Below are positions 36,440-46,679 of a DNA stretch of 64,000 bases, piece by piece. Below the pieces are notes generated by a model that was given only the letters and a program-made list of their open reading frames with translations, made no database searches and was not told the DNA's origin. Within the stretch, counting starts at the first letter, position 1. Every line of letters starts with the position of its first letter. This DNA comes from Calditrichales bacterium MX18-03 (lineage in GTDB: Bacteria > Bacillota > Clostridia > Lutisporales > Lutisporaceae). The DNA is taken from the NCBI GenBank assembly GCA_021083345.1, contig JAJGRE010000002.1, positions 930,001-994,000 on the forward strand. Reading direction: 5' to 3'. A program made the translations under genes and the position numbers.

Positions 36440-36775
36440 TCATATATCCCTTGCAATCCTAAACTTCTGTTTCGGCTTATTCTTAAGCTCATCTATATCA
36501 GACTTTAGTTTATGATATAGCAGATCCATTTTACCGTCCAAACCTTTAACCTGTTCCTTCATTTCCTGACGAAACGCCTTGAGCTCATTCTCAAGCCCAT
36601 CAAAGCGGCCTTCAAGACCATCAAACCGGCCCTCTAGCCCATCAAACCGGCCATCAAGTTTATCAAAGCGGCCATCCATTTTGTCTAACCGTTCATCCTG
36701 CTTATCATATCGCCCTTCGAGTCTGTCAAATCTTCCTAAAATGAGTTGAAATATATCTCTTGTTTCTTTATCCAC
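36440..36775 (-). CDS. Small heptad-repeat coiled-coil protein
   Basis: The protein has about 111 residues. The GTG at 36775 (MDKETRDIFQLILGRF) is preferred because AAAGG lies about 10 bases before it; the GTG at 36784 is too close. Residues about 15-70 are heptad-like units R-F-D-x-L-E/D-G repeated about seven times, encoded by 21-bp DNA repeats. A longer helical stretch (ELKAFRQEMKEQVKGLDGKM) and a basic tail follow. No signal peptide or membrane segment is visible. Similar short proteins occur in clostridia without known function, and the repeat number is likely to vary between strains. It has its own strong promoter. Confidence 0.6.
   Translation of the reverse strand: MDKETRDIFQLILGRFDRLEGRYDKQDERLDKMDGRFDKLDGRFDGLEGRFDGLEGRFDGLENELKAFRQEMKEQVKGLDGKMDLLYHKLKSDIDELKNKPKQKFRIARDI
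36591..36733 (-). repeat. 21-bp tandem repeats coding R-F-D-x-L-E-G units
   Basis: The unit is approximately CATCAAACCGGCCNTCNAGNC on the plus strand, repeated six to seven times with decay at both ends. It encodes the heptads of the small coiled-coil protein. It is a coding repeat in frame, so changes in copy number would add or remove whole heptads. Confidence 0.8.
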
Positions 36776-36807
36776 ATATATCACAGCCTTTCGACACCAT
36801 ATTTCAT

Positions 36808-36836
36808 ATTATATCCTATATGTAAAATTTTTACAA
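36808..36836 (-). promoter_or_regulatory. Promoter of the coiled-coil gene
   Basis: On the minus strand TTGTAA (36836-36831), a 17-base spacer and TATAAT (36813-36808). Transcription would start near 36801. The remaining gap, 36837-36960, holds no gene or clear signal. Confidence 0.7.
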
Positions 36837-36963
36837 TTGATGTTGTATTGTTTTACTGTATATATTATCGCAATGTTTAGTGCCCTTAGCAAATAAGTGG
36901 TATTCCTTATGGTTCTGAGATTCTTCACAATCCTCGGAATGACGCGGCTGTACCAGGGGTGAA

Positions 36964-37006
36964 AAAAAGCGTTAGTCCGATTTTGAAGAAATCGGGACTA
37001 ACGCTT
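36964..37006 (-). terminator. Rho-independent terminator of pyrG
   Basis: On the minus strand AAAGCGTTAGTCCCGATTT pairs with AAATCGGACTAACGCTTT, leaving one bulged C, and is followed by a seven-T run. It begins only about 5 bases after the stop codon. Confidence 0.9.
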
Positions 37007-37010
37007 TATG

Positions 37011-38696
<1,686 letters not shown>

Positions 38697-38709
38697 TCAT
38701 AACTTTTAT

Positions 38710-38738
38710 ATTATACAGATTCGCAAAAAAGATGTCAA
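38710..38738 (-). promoter_or_regulatory. Perfect-consensus sigma-A promoter of pyrG
   Basis: On the minus strand TTGACA (38738-38733), 17 bases and TATAAT (38715-38710), all consensus. The start near 38703 leaves an 82-base leader. The initial G-run and leader attenuator known for Bacillus subtilis pyrG were not seen, so the CTP-sensing stuttering mechanism is probably absent. Confidence 0.9.
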
Positions 38739-38765
38739 TGAAATTTGTCCCTTATTGTAAAAAAG

Positions 38766-38815
38766 AAAAAGTGCTTCTCGGACGCTACGAAGCGCTGCGT
38801 TCCGAGAAACACTTA
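38766..38815 (-). terminator. Rho-independent terminator of the dockerin-repeat gene
   Basis: On the minus strand AAGTGTTTCTCGGA pairs with TCCGAGAAGCACTT (one G-T pair) around an inner CGC-rich loop, and TTTTTCTTTTTT follows. It lies about 13 bases after the stop codon at 38828. Confidence 0.85.
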
Positions 38816-38827
38816 TTTATTTACTAA

Positions 38828-41800
38828 TTATCTGTAGTGCTGCTTCAGTATCGCCATATCCACGTGATTAATCTGTCCGTCACCGTTCAAATCAGCCCTC
38901 TCATCCCATCCCGGTCCGTTTTCGACTGATCCGTATGCCCGGGTTATGATAGCAAGATCGTCGATATCAACACGTCCGTCAGTGTTGACGTCACCTACGG
39001 AAGCTGCCATTCTTAACAGCATCATATCAAGGTTATTGACATCTGCCGTATCAACCGTAATCGGCGAGGCACTGCTATAGTCGAGTACCATTTCATTGCC
39101 GTTTCGGAAGCCTGAGTCATAATACTCGTCTTCGTTGTGCATATATAATATTCTGTAGCTGATTTTATAGTTGCCTGGTGCTACATATAGCTCATAATCT
39201 GATGAAGTAGCCCCCATCGGGATATATAGCTCCCCATACCTGAAACTATTACTGCTATGGTACGCTCTAATCTCAATTTCGATTCCGCCGTTCGGTGCAC
39301 TCACCCCTTCAGGGAGTGAAATACTGCCTCTCAATGCCAGTCCTTTTAGTATAGTCATGTCAATATCCTGTACACCAGCTGAGTCTACCGTCACGTTGCT
39401 TGCTTCATTACTGTTAACGTACGATACTGTACCACTCGCACTGTAATAACCTGGCCATATGTAGCTTTTGTGGCTGCTGGGAACATCGTATATTTTACTA
39501 TAGCTTACCCTGTAATCTCCGGGTACTACATACAACACATAATCCGTTGAACTCTCGTGTTCGGGAATCGTTACATATTGGGAAGCAAATCCGTCACCAC
39601 TAGCCCGAATCCTTACTTCAAGTCCATTCTCCGGCGCAGTTTCTCCATCAGGCAAGGTTATTGTACCTCTGATTGCATATCCGGTAAGCAGCGTCATATT
39701 GATATTGCTCACACCTTCTGCTGCTACCGTTACCGGTGCTGCAAGGTCGTAGGCTGCGACTGTTCCTGTGCTGCTGTAGAAACCCTGCTGAGCATAACCA
39801 TCAGTATCATCGGCGTATATGTAATAACCTAATGTATAGCTGCCGGGTGCTACATTCAAGACATATTCTGCAGTACTTTCATTCTCGTTTATATATGCTT
39901 CTGTCATGAATGACTCCTCATCAGACTCCGCTTCTATTCCAATCTCCAATCCCCCTTCAGGTGCGGTTACTCCGGCAGGAAGTGATATTGTTCCTCTAAT
40001 TTGCTGTGCCTTTATCAGTGTCATATTGATGTTGTCAACGGCAGTGGTACCTACGCTCACAATCGATGCATTATCATAGCCGACGACGGTCTGGGTGCTG
40101 TTATAGTAGCCATTACGAACATAAACGTTGTAATATGAATAATAATGTACTCTATAACTTCCTGGAGAAACATTGAGAGTATAGTCAACCCAACTTGCCC
40201 CCCCTTCAATATGTACATAATCATTAGCATAGCTGCCGTCTTCGCTCTGCACATCAATAGCTACATCAATTCCACCTGCAGGGGCAAATTCTCCTGCCGG
40301 AAGCGATATTCTTCCTCTGATCTCCTGTGCTTTAATCAGCACCATGTTAATGTTATCCACGGCTGCAGCTCCCACGGCTACAAGCGATGCGTCATGATAA
40401 GCGGCCACTGTCCCGGTGCTGCTGTAATAGCCATTTTGGATATAACCGTTGTAATTTGCGCTATAATGCACGATATAGCTTCCCGGAACAACATTGAGAA
40501 TGTAGTCTGCTCCGCTTGCTCCCTCATCTATATGTACATTGCCATACACATCGCCGCCGTCTTCATTCTGTGCATAAATGTATACATCCATTCCACCTGC
40601 CGGCGCATTCCCTGTCGGAAGCGATATTCTTCCTCTGATTTCCTGTGTTTTGATCATAGTCAGATCAATGTTGCTTATATCTTGTGTTCCTATTGTTACT
40701 AACGATGCTTCGTGATAATTCTGTACTGTCCCGCTGTTGCTGTAATATCCATTCTGCACATAACTGCTGCTTTGATTCTGATAATAATGAATTCTATAGC
40801 TTCCAGAAGCAACATTGAGAACATATTCCGCCCAGTTTGCTCCCCCTTCTATATACGCTTCCCCGAAAGCATAGCCGCTGTCTTCGCTCTCAGCATTAAC
40901 ATAAATAGTCAATCCACCTGCTGGTGCGGATTCACCTGTCGGAAGCGAAATTCTACCCCTAATTTTCAGTGCTTTAATCAGTGTCAGGTTAATGCTGCCG
41001 ACATCCGATGTTCCCACGGTTACACTCGATGCGTGGTTTATGCTTGGCACCATCCCGGTGCTGTTGAAGTAACCAAACTCAACATAACGGTTGTCATCTG
41101 TATGATAGTTTACTTTATAGCTTCCCGGAGCAACTTCTATAGAATAGCCTGCCTGACTTGTACCCTCTGCTATAAATACGTCCAAATCAGCATAGCTGCC
41201 GTATTGGTTACCTGCGGATACTTCAACATACATTCCACCTACAGGCGCAGATTCTCCCACCGGCAGCGATATTTCACCATTTATTCTCTGAGTTTTTATC
41301 ATTGTAAGGTCAATGCCACTTACACCTGTGGAATCTACATTCACAATTCCAGCTTCATCATAGCCTATTACCATCCCAGTACTGCTATGGTAGCCAAACC
41401 GTGTATAACCGCTAAAACTTGCCTCATAATACACTCTGTAATTTCCAGGCTCCACATAGAGCTCATACCCTATCGAGCTCTGACCTTCTGGTATGGTCAC
41501 ATACTGGTTATAGGAATAGCTGCTGCTTTGGGCCTTCACAAAGAAACTATACCCTCCGACTGGCGCCTCTTCATTGTCTGGCAGCGTTATCGTTCCGCTT
41601 ATGACACCTGTCACGGTCCTATCGATCACCAAGCTATAGCTGCCTAGCCCATGTGCTGAATAATGCCTTACTTTGATGTAATATGTGTTTCCAGCAGTTA
41701 AGTTGCTTGTTATGAAAAAATTGTTATCTGTTCCGGCGTCATCATCATAAGTTATTTGTACTCCGTTTGAATCAAGTAGATATCCATATGTGTCTATGAC

Positions 41801-44800
41801 GCTGCCGGTTTGTATTGTATATGTTCCGCTCTGTGCAGGGACAAACCTGAAATAGTCTTCATCCCCCACGAAATCAATCACACCGGCTATTCCGGTTCCC
41901 AACGCTTCCACCAACGTAGCGGTTTCCCTTGTGTTTCCGTGGTCATCCGCATACCCATTCCCTATGATTGTGATGCCCATATTACCGAGATCAGCTGATC
42001 TCACTTGTATTACAGATGCATTGCCATAGTCTGCTGTGGTCCCTGTTGTGTTGTAATATCCATTGGATACATAACCGCTAGCAGAAGTGTTATACGCTAT
42101 TCTGTAGTTTCCTGGTGCCACTTGCTGCAATTCATAACCAATTGAATTTGCATTTTCCGGAATTGTCACATAGGAATTGTATCCGTAATCACTGCTGATT
42201 GCGCTAATATTCACATAGAATCCACCTGCCGGTGCAACGACGCCAGACGGCAGCGACACAGTCCCGCTGATTGTCCTCTCTTTTAGAATGGACAGGTCCA
42301 TTGCATTCAGGTCCACATCACCCACGGATACAATGTCGGCGTCGTTATAGCCGGCTACTGTTCCGGTACTGTTGTAGTAGCCCTGACCTATATAGCTTCC
42401 GTTGTTTATATAATAAATTAACTTATAGTTTCCAGATGGAACATATAGCGTATACTCTGCATCGTTTTGTCCTTGCAGAATCGTCGTAGTTACATCATCA
42501 ACATACATGCTGCCGCTTGCTTGAATCGTTACATTCACTCCGCCTTCAGGCGCATATTCTCCATTTGGAAGCGATATAGTTCCCCTTATGGCACGACCTT
42601 TTAATACCGTCAGGTTAATGCCATTCAGACCGGCTTCGTCAACCGCCAGCAGAGAAGCATTCGCATATTCCGCTACCGTTCCCGTAGAAGTGTAGTAACC
42701 TTCCCGAATATAGCTTGACCCTTCACTTAACGCTTGGTAGCTTACCCTATAGTTACCCGGCACCACATTTATATCAAATGCTGCATTGCTACTTCCTTCA
42801 GGTATGGTAATTAACTGGCTGAAACCATATGTACTACTGCTTGAATATACATAGAACTGCAATCCCCCGGCAGGTGCCTGTTCTCCCGCTGGCAGTGAAA
42901 TGCTTCCTCTGACCATCGGTGCCTTCATTATCTGCAAGTCTATGTTTTCCACAGTTTGGGTATCAACACTCACTGGTGTTGAGGCATTGTAATCAGTTAC
43001 TGTTCCAGCAGAGTTATAGTAACCATAATTTACATAACCGCTGGCGTAAACCTGATAGTTTACCCTGTATGTGTCCTGGGTGGCCGTCGCCATTGCATAG
43101 TCTGCATAGTTCGCACCCTGCGGTATCGTTACATACCGCCAATATGAATTATTAGTACCGTTTGCATGGACTTCAACAGTAAATCCATTTTCAGGTGCTG
43201 TCTCTCCAGCCGGAAGATAGACTCTCCCTTTTATTCCGACTAGTTCGGTGACCACAAGGCTGTAGCTTCCAGTCCCATCAGTGTCATAATGCCTTGCTTT
43301 GATGTAATATGTATTTCCGCCAGTCAAGTCATAAGACATACTGAAATTCCAACCTAATCCATTGTCGTCATCGTGTGTTAACTCGTCTCCGTTGGAATCA
43401 TACAAGTATCCAAAGGTATCTATCAGACTGTTTGTATGGAATTCATATATACCGCTTACTGCCGGTACAAACTTGAAATAGTCTGCGTCGCCAGCACTTT
43501 CAAATTCGCCTGGAATCTCTATTCCGGTGCTCTGTACCAGTGTGGCTGTTTCCAATTTATTCCCATGGTCGTCCACTCTCAAGATAAAGTCCATATTGAC
43601 ATTCGCTGCATCTGCAGCATCAACGACTATACTATCCGCTTCAAAAGGCTCCTGTACAGATCCGCCGCTGTTGTAGTAGCCAGTCTGCAAAAACCTGCTG
43701 TCATACACATTGAACCGCAACCTATAGCTGCCCGGTTCGACAAAAATCTGGTAGTCAGCATAGTTTGCGCCTGACGGTATTTCTACATATTGATATTCAT
43801 CATAGTAATTGTTCACATCGAAAGCATATAACTCCACTTCAAGTCCGCCTTCAGGCGCCAACTCTCCATTAGGAAGCGACACCCTTCCTCTTATGGCATA
43901 TTGCCCCACTTGCTGGCTTCTCAATATTGCCAAATCTATGTCATCAACATCTGCAGCCCCCATCGCTATTGGCGTTGCATTGTAATAATCCGTAACCGTT
44001 CCCGACTCGTTATAGTAACCTTCAGTGATAAAGCCGTTAGCCCAACTCAGTGCTCTATAGCGAACCGTATAACTTCCTGCTGGAACATAAAGCTCATAAT
44101 CGTATGAGCTTGAACCTTGTGGAATGGTGATATACTTATACGCATAACCATCGCCCTCCGCATATATATATACCCTGCCTCCACCAAGAGGTGCCACTTC
44201 ACCGGCTGGAAGGGATACGGTTCCCCTTATGGCATATCCGGTCAGCAACGTCATGTCAATGCCGCTTATGCCGGAAGCTCCTACTGTTATAGAATCTGCA
44301 TACTCATACGATGCAACTGTTTCCGTACTGCTATAATAGCCATTCTGCGCATAACCGGCGGTATTAGTGCGGTACCCGACATTATAACTGCCGGGTGCCA
44401 AATACAGCAGGTAGTTTATTGAATTATACCCTTCCGGTATCAAATAGGATCTATTTGCATAACCGTCCCCATCAACCCGAACACTGACATTTACCCCCCC
44501 AGGAGGCGCCACCGTGTCATTGGGCAGCGAAAGTGTTCCGCTTACAGCTTGTCCAGTTAGAACAGTCATGTCTAAATTGCTCAGACCAGATGTTCCAACC
44601 TGTATAAACGGGGCATTATCCCATCCGGATACCATCCCGCTTTCGCTGTATAAGCCTTCCTGTACATAATCGGTATTGTTCAGCCCATCATAAATGTAAT
44701 AGTAAATCTGGTATTCCCCTGGTTCAACATACATGGAGAAGTCTGCTGAGTGCGCTCCTTCGGGTATGAATACTTCCGCCCAATCCGACCCACCATCACC

Positions 44801-44971
44801 TTCCGCTCCGATTTCAATCTCCATCCCCCCTGCTGGGGCAGTCTCATTGTCCGGCAGCGATATCGTTCCTGATATCTCTACGGCATCTGCAGATACATTC
44901 ATCGGAAGAGCAGCAATACACAACATTAGGGCAATAGATAATACCATCAAAAACCTGGATCGACCTGACAT
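38828..44971 (-). CDS. Giant secreted repeat protein with two PPC-like domains and a dockerin-like end
   Basis: The protein has 2,047 residues from the ATG at 44971, with GAGGAGG before it and a signal peptide (FLMVLSIALMLCIAALPM). Sixteen beta-rich repeats of about 105 residues have the frame I-R-G-x-I-S-L-P-x-G-x-x-A-P-x-G-G, I-P-x-G-x-x-x-x-x-Y, V-x-P-G-x-Y-x-V-x-Y, G-Y-Y-x-S-x-G-T-V and N-I-D-M-T-L-I-K. They are grouped 4, 4 and 8, separated by two bacterial pre-peptidase C-terminal-like domains (residues about 460-587 and 1004-1122). The last 58 residues carry two calcium loops (DVNTDGRVDIDD, DLNGDGQINHVD), as in type I dockerins. No catalytic domain was recognised, so it is probably a structural or adhesive surface component. 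No cohesin gene is in the window. Confidence 0.85.
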   Translation of the reverse strand: MSGRSRFLMVLSIALMLCIAALPMNVSADAVEISGTISLPDNETAPAGGMEIEIGAEGDGGSDWAEVFIPEGAHSADFSMYVEPGEYQIYYYIYDGLNNTDYVQEGLYSESGMVSGWDNAPFIQVGTSGLSNLDMTVLTGQAVSGTLSLPNDTVAPPGGVNVSVRVDGDGYANRSYLIPEGYNSINYLLYLAPGSYNVGYRTNTAGYAQNGYYSSTETVASYEYADSITVGASGISGIDMTLLTGYAIRGTVSLPAGEVAPLGGGRVYIYAEGDGYAYKYITIPQGSSSYDYELYVPAGSYTVRYRALSWANGFITEGYYNESGTVTDYYNATPIAMGAADVDDIDLAILRSQQVGQYAIRGRVSLPNGELAPEGGLEVELYAFDVNNYYDEYQYVEIPSGANYADYQIFVEPGSYRLRFNVYDSRFLQTGYYNSGGSVQEPFEADSIVVDAADAANVNMDFILRVDDHGNKLETATLVQSTGIEIPGEFESAGDADYFKFVPAVSGIYEFHTNSLIDTFGYLYDSNGDELTHDDDNGLGWNFSMSYDLTGGNTYYIKARHYDTDGTGSYSLVVTELVGIKGRVYLPAGETAPENGFTVEVHANGTNNSYWRYVTIPQGANYADYAMATATQDTYRVNYQVYASGYVNYGYYNSAGTVTDYNASTPVSVDTQTVENIDLQIMKAPMVRGSISLPAGEQAPAGGLQFYVYSSSSTYGFSQLITIPEGSSNAAFDINVVPGNYRVSYQALSEGSSYIREGYYTSTGTVAEYANASLLAVDEAGLNGINLTVLKGRAIRGTISLPNGEYAPEGGVNVTIQASGSMYVDDVTTTILQGQNDAEYTLYVPSGNYKLIYYINNGSYIGQGYYNSTGTVAGYNDADIVSVGDVDLNAMDLSILKERTISGTVSLPSGVVAPAGGFYVNISAISSDYGYNSYVTIPENANSIGYELQQVAPGNYRIAYNTSASGYVSNGYYNTTGTTADYGNASVIQVRSADLGNMGITIIGNGYADDHGNTRETATLVEALGTGIAGVIDFVGDEDYFRFVPAQSGTYTIQTGSVIDTYGYLLDSNGVQITYDDDAGTDNNFFITSNLTAGNTYYIKVRHYSAHGLGSYSLVIDRTVTGVISGTITLPDNEEAPVGGYSFFVKAQSSSYSYNQYVTIPEGQSSIGYELYVEPGNYRVYYEASFSGYTRFGYHSSTGMVIGYDEAGIVNVDSTGVSGIDLTMIKTQRINGEISLPVGESAPVGGMYVEVSAGNQYGSYADLDVFIAEGTSQAGYSIEVAPGSYKVNYHTDDNRYVEFGYFNSTGMVPSINHASSVTVGTSDVGSINLTLIKALKIRGRISLPTGESAPAGGLTIYVNAESEDSGYAFGEAYIEGGANWAEYVLNVASGSYRIHYYQNQSSSYVQNGYYSNSGTVQNYHEASLVTIGTQDISNIDLTMIKTQEIRGRISLPTGNAPAGGMDVYIYAQNEDGGDVYGNVHIDEGASGADYILNVVPGSYIVHYSANYNGYIQNGYYSSTGTVAAYHDASLVAVGAAAVDNINMVLIKAQEIRGRISLPAGEFAPAGGIDVAIDVQSEDGSYANDYVHIEGGASWVDYTLNVSPGSYRVHYYSYYNVYVRNGYYNSTQTVVGYDNASIVSVGTTAVDNINMTLIKAQQIRGTISLPAGVTAPEGGLEIGIEAESDEESFMTEAYINENESTAEYVLNVAPGSYTLGYYIYADDTDGYAQQGFYSSTGTVAAYDLAAPVTVAAEGVSNINMTLLTGYAIRGTITLPDGETAPENGLEVRIRASGDGFASQYVTIPEHESSTDYVLYVVPGDYRVSYSKIYDVPSSHKSYIWPGYYSASGTVSYVNSNEASNVTVDSAGVQDIDMTILKGLALRGSISLPEGVSAPNGGIEIEIRAYHSSNSFRYGELYIPMGATSSDYELYVAPGNYKISYRILYMHNEDEYYDSGFRNGNEMVLDYSSASPITVDTADVNNLDMMLLRMAASVGDVNTDGRVDIDDLAIITRAYGSVENGPGWDERADLNGDGQINHVDMAILKQHYR
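39005..44870 (-). repeat. Sixteen coding repeats of about 315 bp, grouped 4+4+8
   Basis: Each unit begins with codons for I-R/S-G-x-I-S-L-P and ends with N-I-D-M-T-x-x-K. Two PPC-like segments (about 43210-43590 and 41605-41960) interrupt the array. Units near 39990-41010 are the most alike at DNA level, with repeated GGAAGCGATATTCTTCCTCT stretches, which suggests the most recent duplications. Confidence 0.8.
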
Positions 44972-45063
44972 ACCATCCCTCCTCAACAAATTTTTTCTAA
45001 ATTTTACATCATTTGTAAAATTGTTTCAGATTGCGAGCATCTAAATAGACATTATTAGACATA

Positions 45064-45069
45064 ATTATA
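45064..45069 (-). promoter_or_regulatory. Extended -10 promoter of the dockerin-repeat gene
   Basis: On the minus strand TGT precedes TATAAT, giving an extended -10. No good -35 is visible at 17 bases. Transcription would begin near 45057, about 86 bases before the ATG. The leader contains an imperfect ACAATTTTACAAATGATGTAAAATT hairpin region near 45006-45030. Confidence 0.5.
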
Positions 45070-45139
45070 ACACATTTTCTAGCTTTTTACATAACAAATA
45101 TCACTCATTAATCAATAAAGTTTACTATTTCCATGCAGC

Positions 45140-45162
45140 AAAAAAACCTCCGTAAGGTGTCT
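45140..45162 (-). terminator. Weak possible terminator of the surface-protein operon
   Basis: On the minus strand ACCTT-ACG-GAGGT forms a 4-5 bp stem followed by seven T. A second imperfect stem (CTGCCTGCACG with CGAGCAAGCAG) lies just before it. Together they probably end the four-gene operon after the CtpA-type gene, but each stem is short. Confidence 0.4.
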
Positions 45163-45234
45163 GCTTGCTCGTTCCTGATAACGTGCAGGCAGCCCTTCCG
45201 AAAGGCTTTTCTATCCCAACCCGAACTTATTCAA

Positions 45235-46665
45235 TTACTCTGTCAACATTTTCTTGATCTCTTCTATCGCCCGCTCCAGTTGAAGGTCGGTTCCCGACAG
45301 CTTTTCGTCGAACTTCGTTTGCAAGACCTGAAGGTCCGATGCATCCATGACTGCGTCCTCAGGCAGCTGGCTGTCCTTTTGGAAGCTCAGCACGGCTGTC
45401 TGAGTCAGAGGTCCGAATATGCCGTCCTGCTTCTGGACCTTGTAGCCCAGCACCTCAAGCCGCTGCTGCATTCCAAGGACATCCAGCCCGATGATTCTTT
45501 GCTTCAGACTGCGGTCTCCCTTTATTGGCGTATATGTCTCATCGCTATTTGCTGTTGCATTTTTCACTTCTATGTCTGGTGTCAGACCGACACCGTCCAG
45601 TGAGAACTGGCTTGGTGTCAGATAGTTTGCAACGGTCAGCTTGACTCCGCCGGTGCTCTTGCCAACAGGGATCACACTCTGTACCGTCCCTTTTCCATAG
45701 GTCTTCTCACCGACCAGAATGCCTGTCTTGGAGTCCTTAACGGCTCCTGCCAGGATCTCCGAAGCCGAAGCACTTCCGCCGTTCACCAGCACCACCAGCT
45801 TGAACGGTGCCTTATCCAGCGTGGATTCATAGGTCTTGGTTATCTTGCCCTTTTCCTGTATGTGAACAATAGGCCCTGTCGGAATCAGTTCCTGACAGAT
45901 ATCGACGACTTCGCTGAGCAAGCCTCCCGGGTTGCCCCTCAAATCGATGATAGCACCTTGGACCTGTTTGTCCTTGAACATTTCGATTGCCGCCATCAGA
46001 TTGTCATATACATTGCCGTTGAATTGGGTGATCCGGATATAACCGATGTTGTCCGGCTTGATTTCATACTTGACCGGATTGATTTTGATCAGCTCTCTGA
46101 CCAATTCGAAATACAGGTGTTCCTTTATACCTTCCCTTTTGATTTCAAGCTTTACCTTGGTGCCCGATTCGCCTCTAATATGACCGGCAGCCTTTTCTAT
46201 GGTCAGGCCGGTCAGCTCCGTATCATCGGCTTTAAGTACGATATCACCTGTCTGGACTCCCGCGCGGTAAGCCGGTGTATCCTCTATAGGTGATACAACC
46301 TTGATCCTGCCGTCTTCCATTCTTTCAATGACCATTCCCACACCGCTGAACTCTCCGTCAATATCACGGTTGAATTCCTCGAATTCCTCCGGCGTGAAAA
46401 ATGTGCTGTGTTTATCCAATGTCTCGAACATACCCTTCAAAGCGCCGTTCAGCAGCGCCTCATCGGTTACATCCTTATAATACTCACGTTTTATAGTCTT
46501 CATCAATGACTCAATTTTATCGGCTATTTCAGAGCCTTCCTGCTTTTCTGCTTTTTCTCCCGGCGTAGTGAAAGTAAACGTCGTACTGTCAGCATATGCA
46601 GCTGTCGAAAGCAGCATCACCGTCAGCAGGATCAGCGCCAGGATCCTGAATTGCATCTTTCTCAC
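45235..46665 (-). CDS. CtpA-type S41 carboxy-terminal processing protease with PDZ and peptidoglycan-binding domains
   Basis: The protein has 476 residues. A GTG at 46665 is used; an ATG three codons later is an alternative. A signal peptide is followed by a coiled region, a PDZ domain (about residues 95-185, GVGMVIERMEDGRIKVVSPI), and the S41 catalytic core. The core has the nucleophile Ser in VLVNGGSASASEI and the base Lys in GEKTYGKGTVQ. A C-terminal PG_binding_1 domain (about residues 395-445, LQRLEVLGYKVQKQDGIFG) follows. It cuts exported proteins near their C-termini at the cell wall. As the last gene of an operon with three large surface proteins, it may process or turn them over. It starts 15 bases after the SLH gene. 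Confidence 0.93.
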   Translation of the reverse strand: MRKMQFRILALILLTVMLLSTAAYADSTTFTFTTPGEKAEKQEGSEIADKIESLMKTIKREYYKDVTDEALLNGALKGMFETLDKHSTFFTPEEFEEFNRDIDGEFSGVGMVIERMEDGRIKVVSPIEDTPAYRAGVQTGDIVLKADDTELTGLTIEKAAGHIRGESGTKVKLEIKREGIKEHLYFELVRELIKINPVKYEIKPDNIGYIRITQFNGNVYDNLMAAIEMFKDKQVQGAIIDLRGNPGGLLSEVVDICQELIPTGPIVHIQEKGKITKTYESTLDKAPFKLVVLVNGGSASASEILAGAVKDSKTGILVGEKTYGKGTVQSVIPVGKSTGGVKLTVANYLTPSQFSLDGVGLTPDIEVKNATANSDETYTPIKGDRSLKQRIIGLDVLGMQQRLEVLGYKVQKQDGIFGPLTQTAVLSFQKDSQLPEDAVMDASDLQVLQTKFDEKLSGTDLQLERAIEEIKKMLTE

Positions 46666-46679
46666 TTATTCCCACTCTC

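Noticed and set aside
36591-36733. Regular repeats that look like a small CRISPR array
   Set aside because: The units are contiguous 21-bp coding repeats in frame with no unique spacers, and no cas genes are nearby.
36900-36960. Possible mobile-element remnant between the coiled-coil gene and pyrG
   Set aside because: A CTGAGATTCTTC-type stretch recalls interspersed repeats, but no paired ends, target duplication or transposase fragment could be seen.
40145-41647. Long plus-strand open frames of 185 and 311 codons
   Set aside because: They lie antisense to the 16-repeat dockerin gene and mirror its repeats. They have no ribosome site, and their composition fits a shadow frame.
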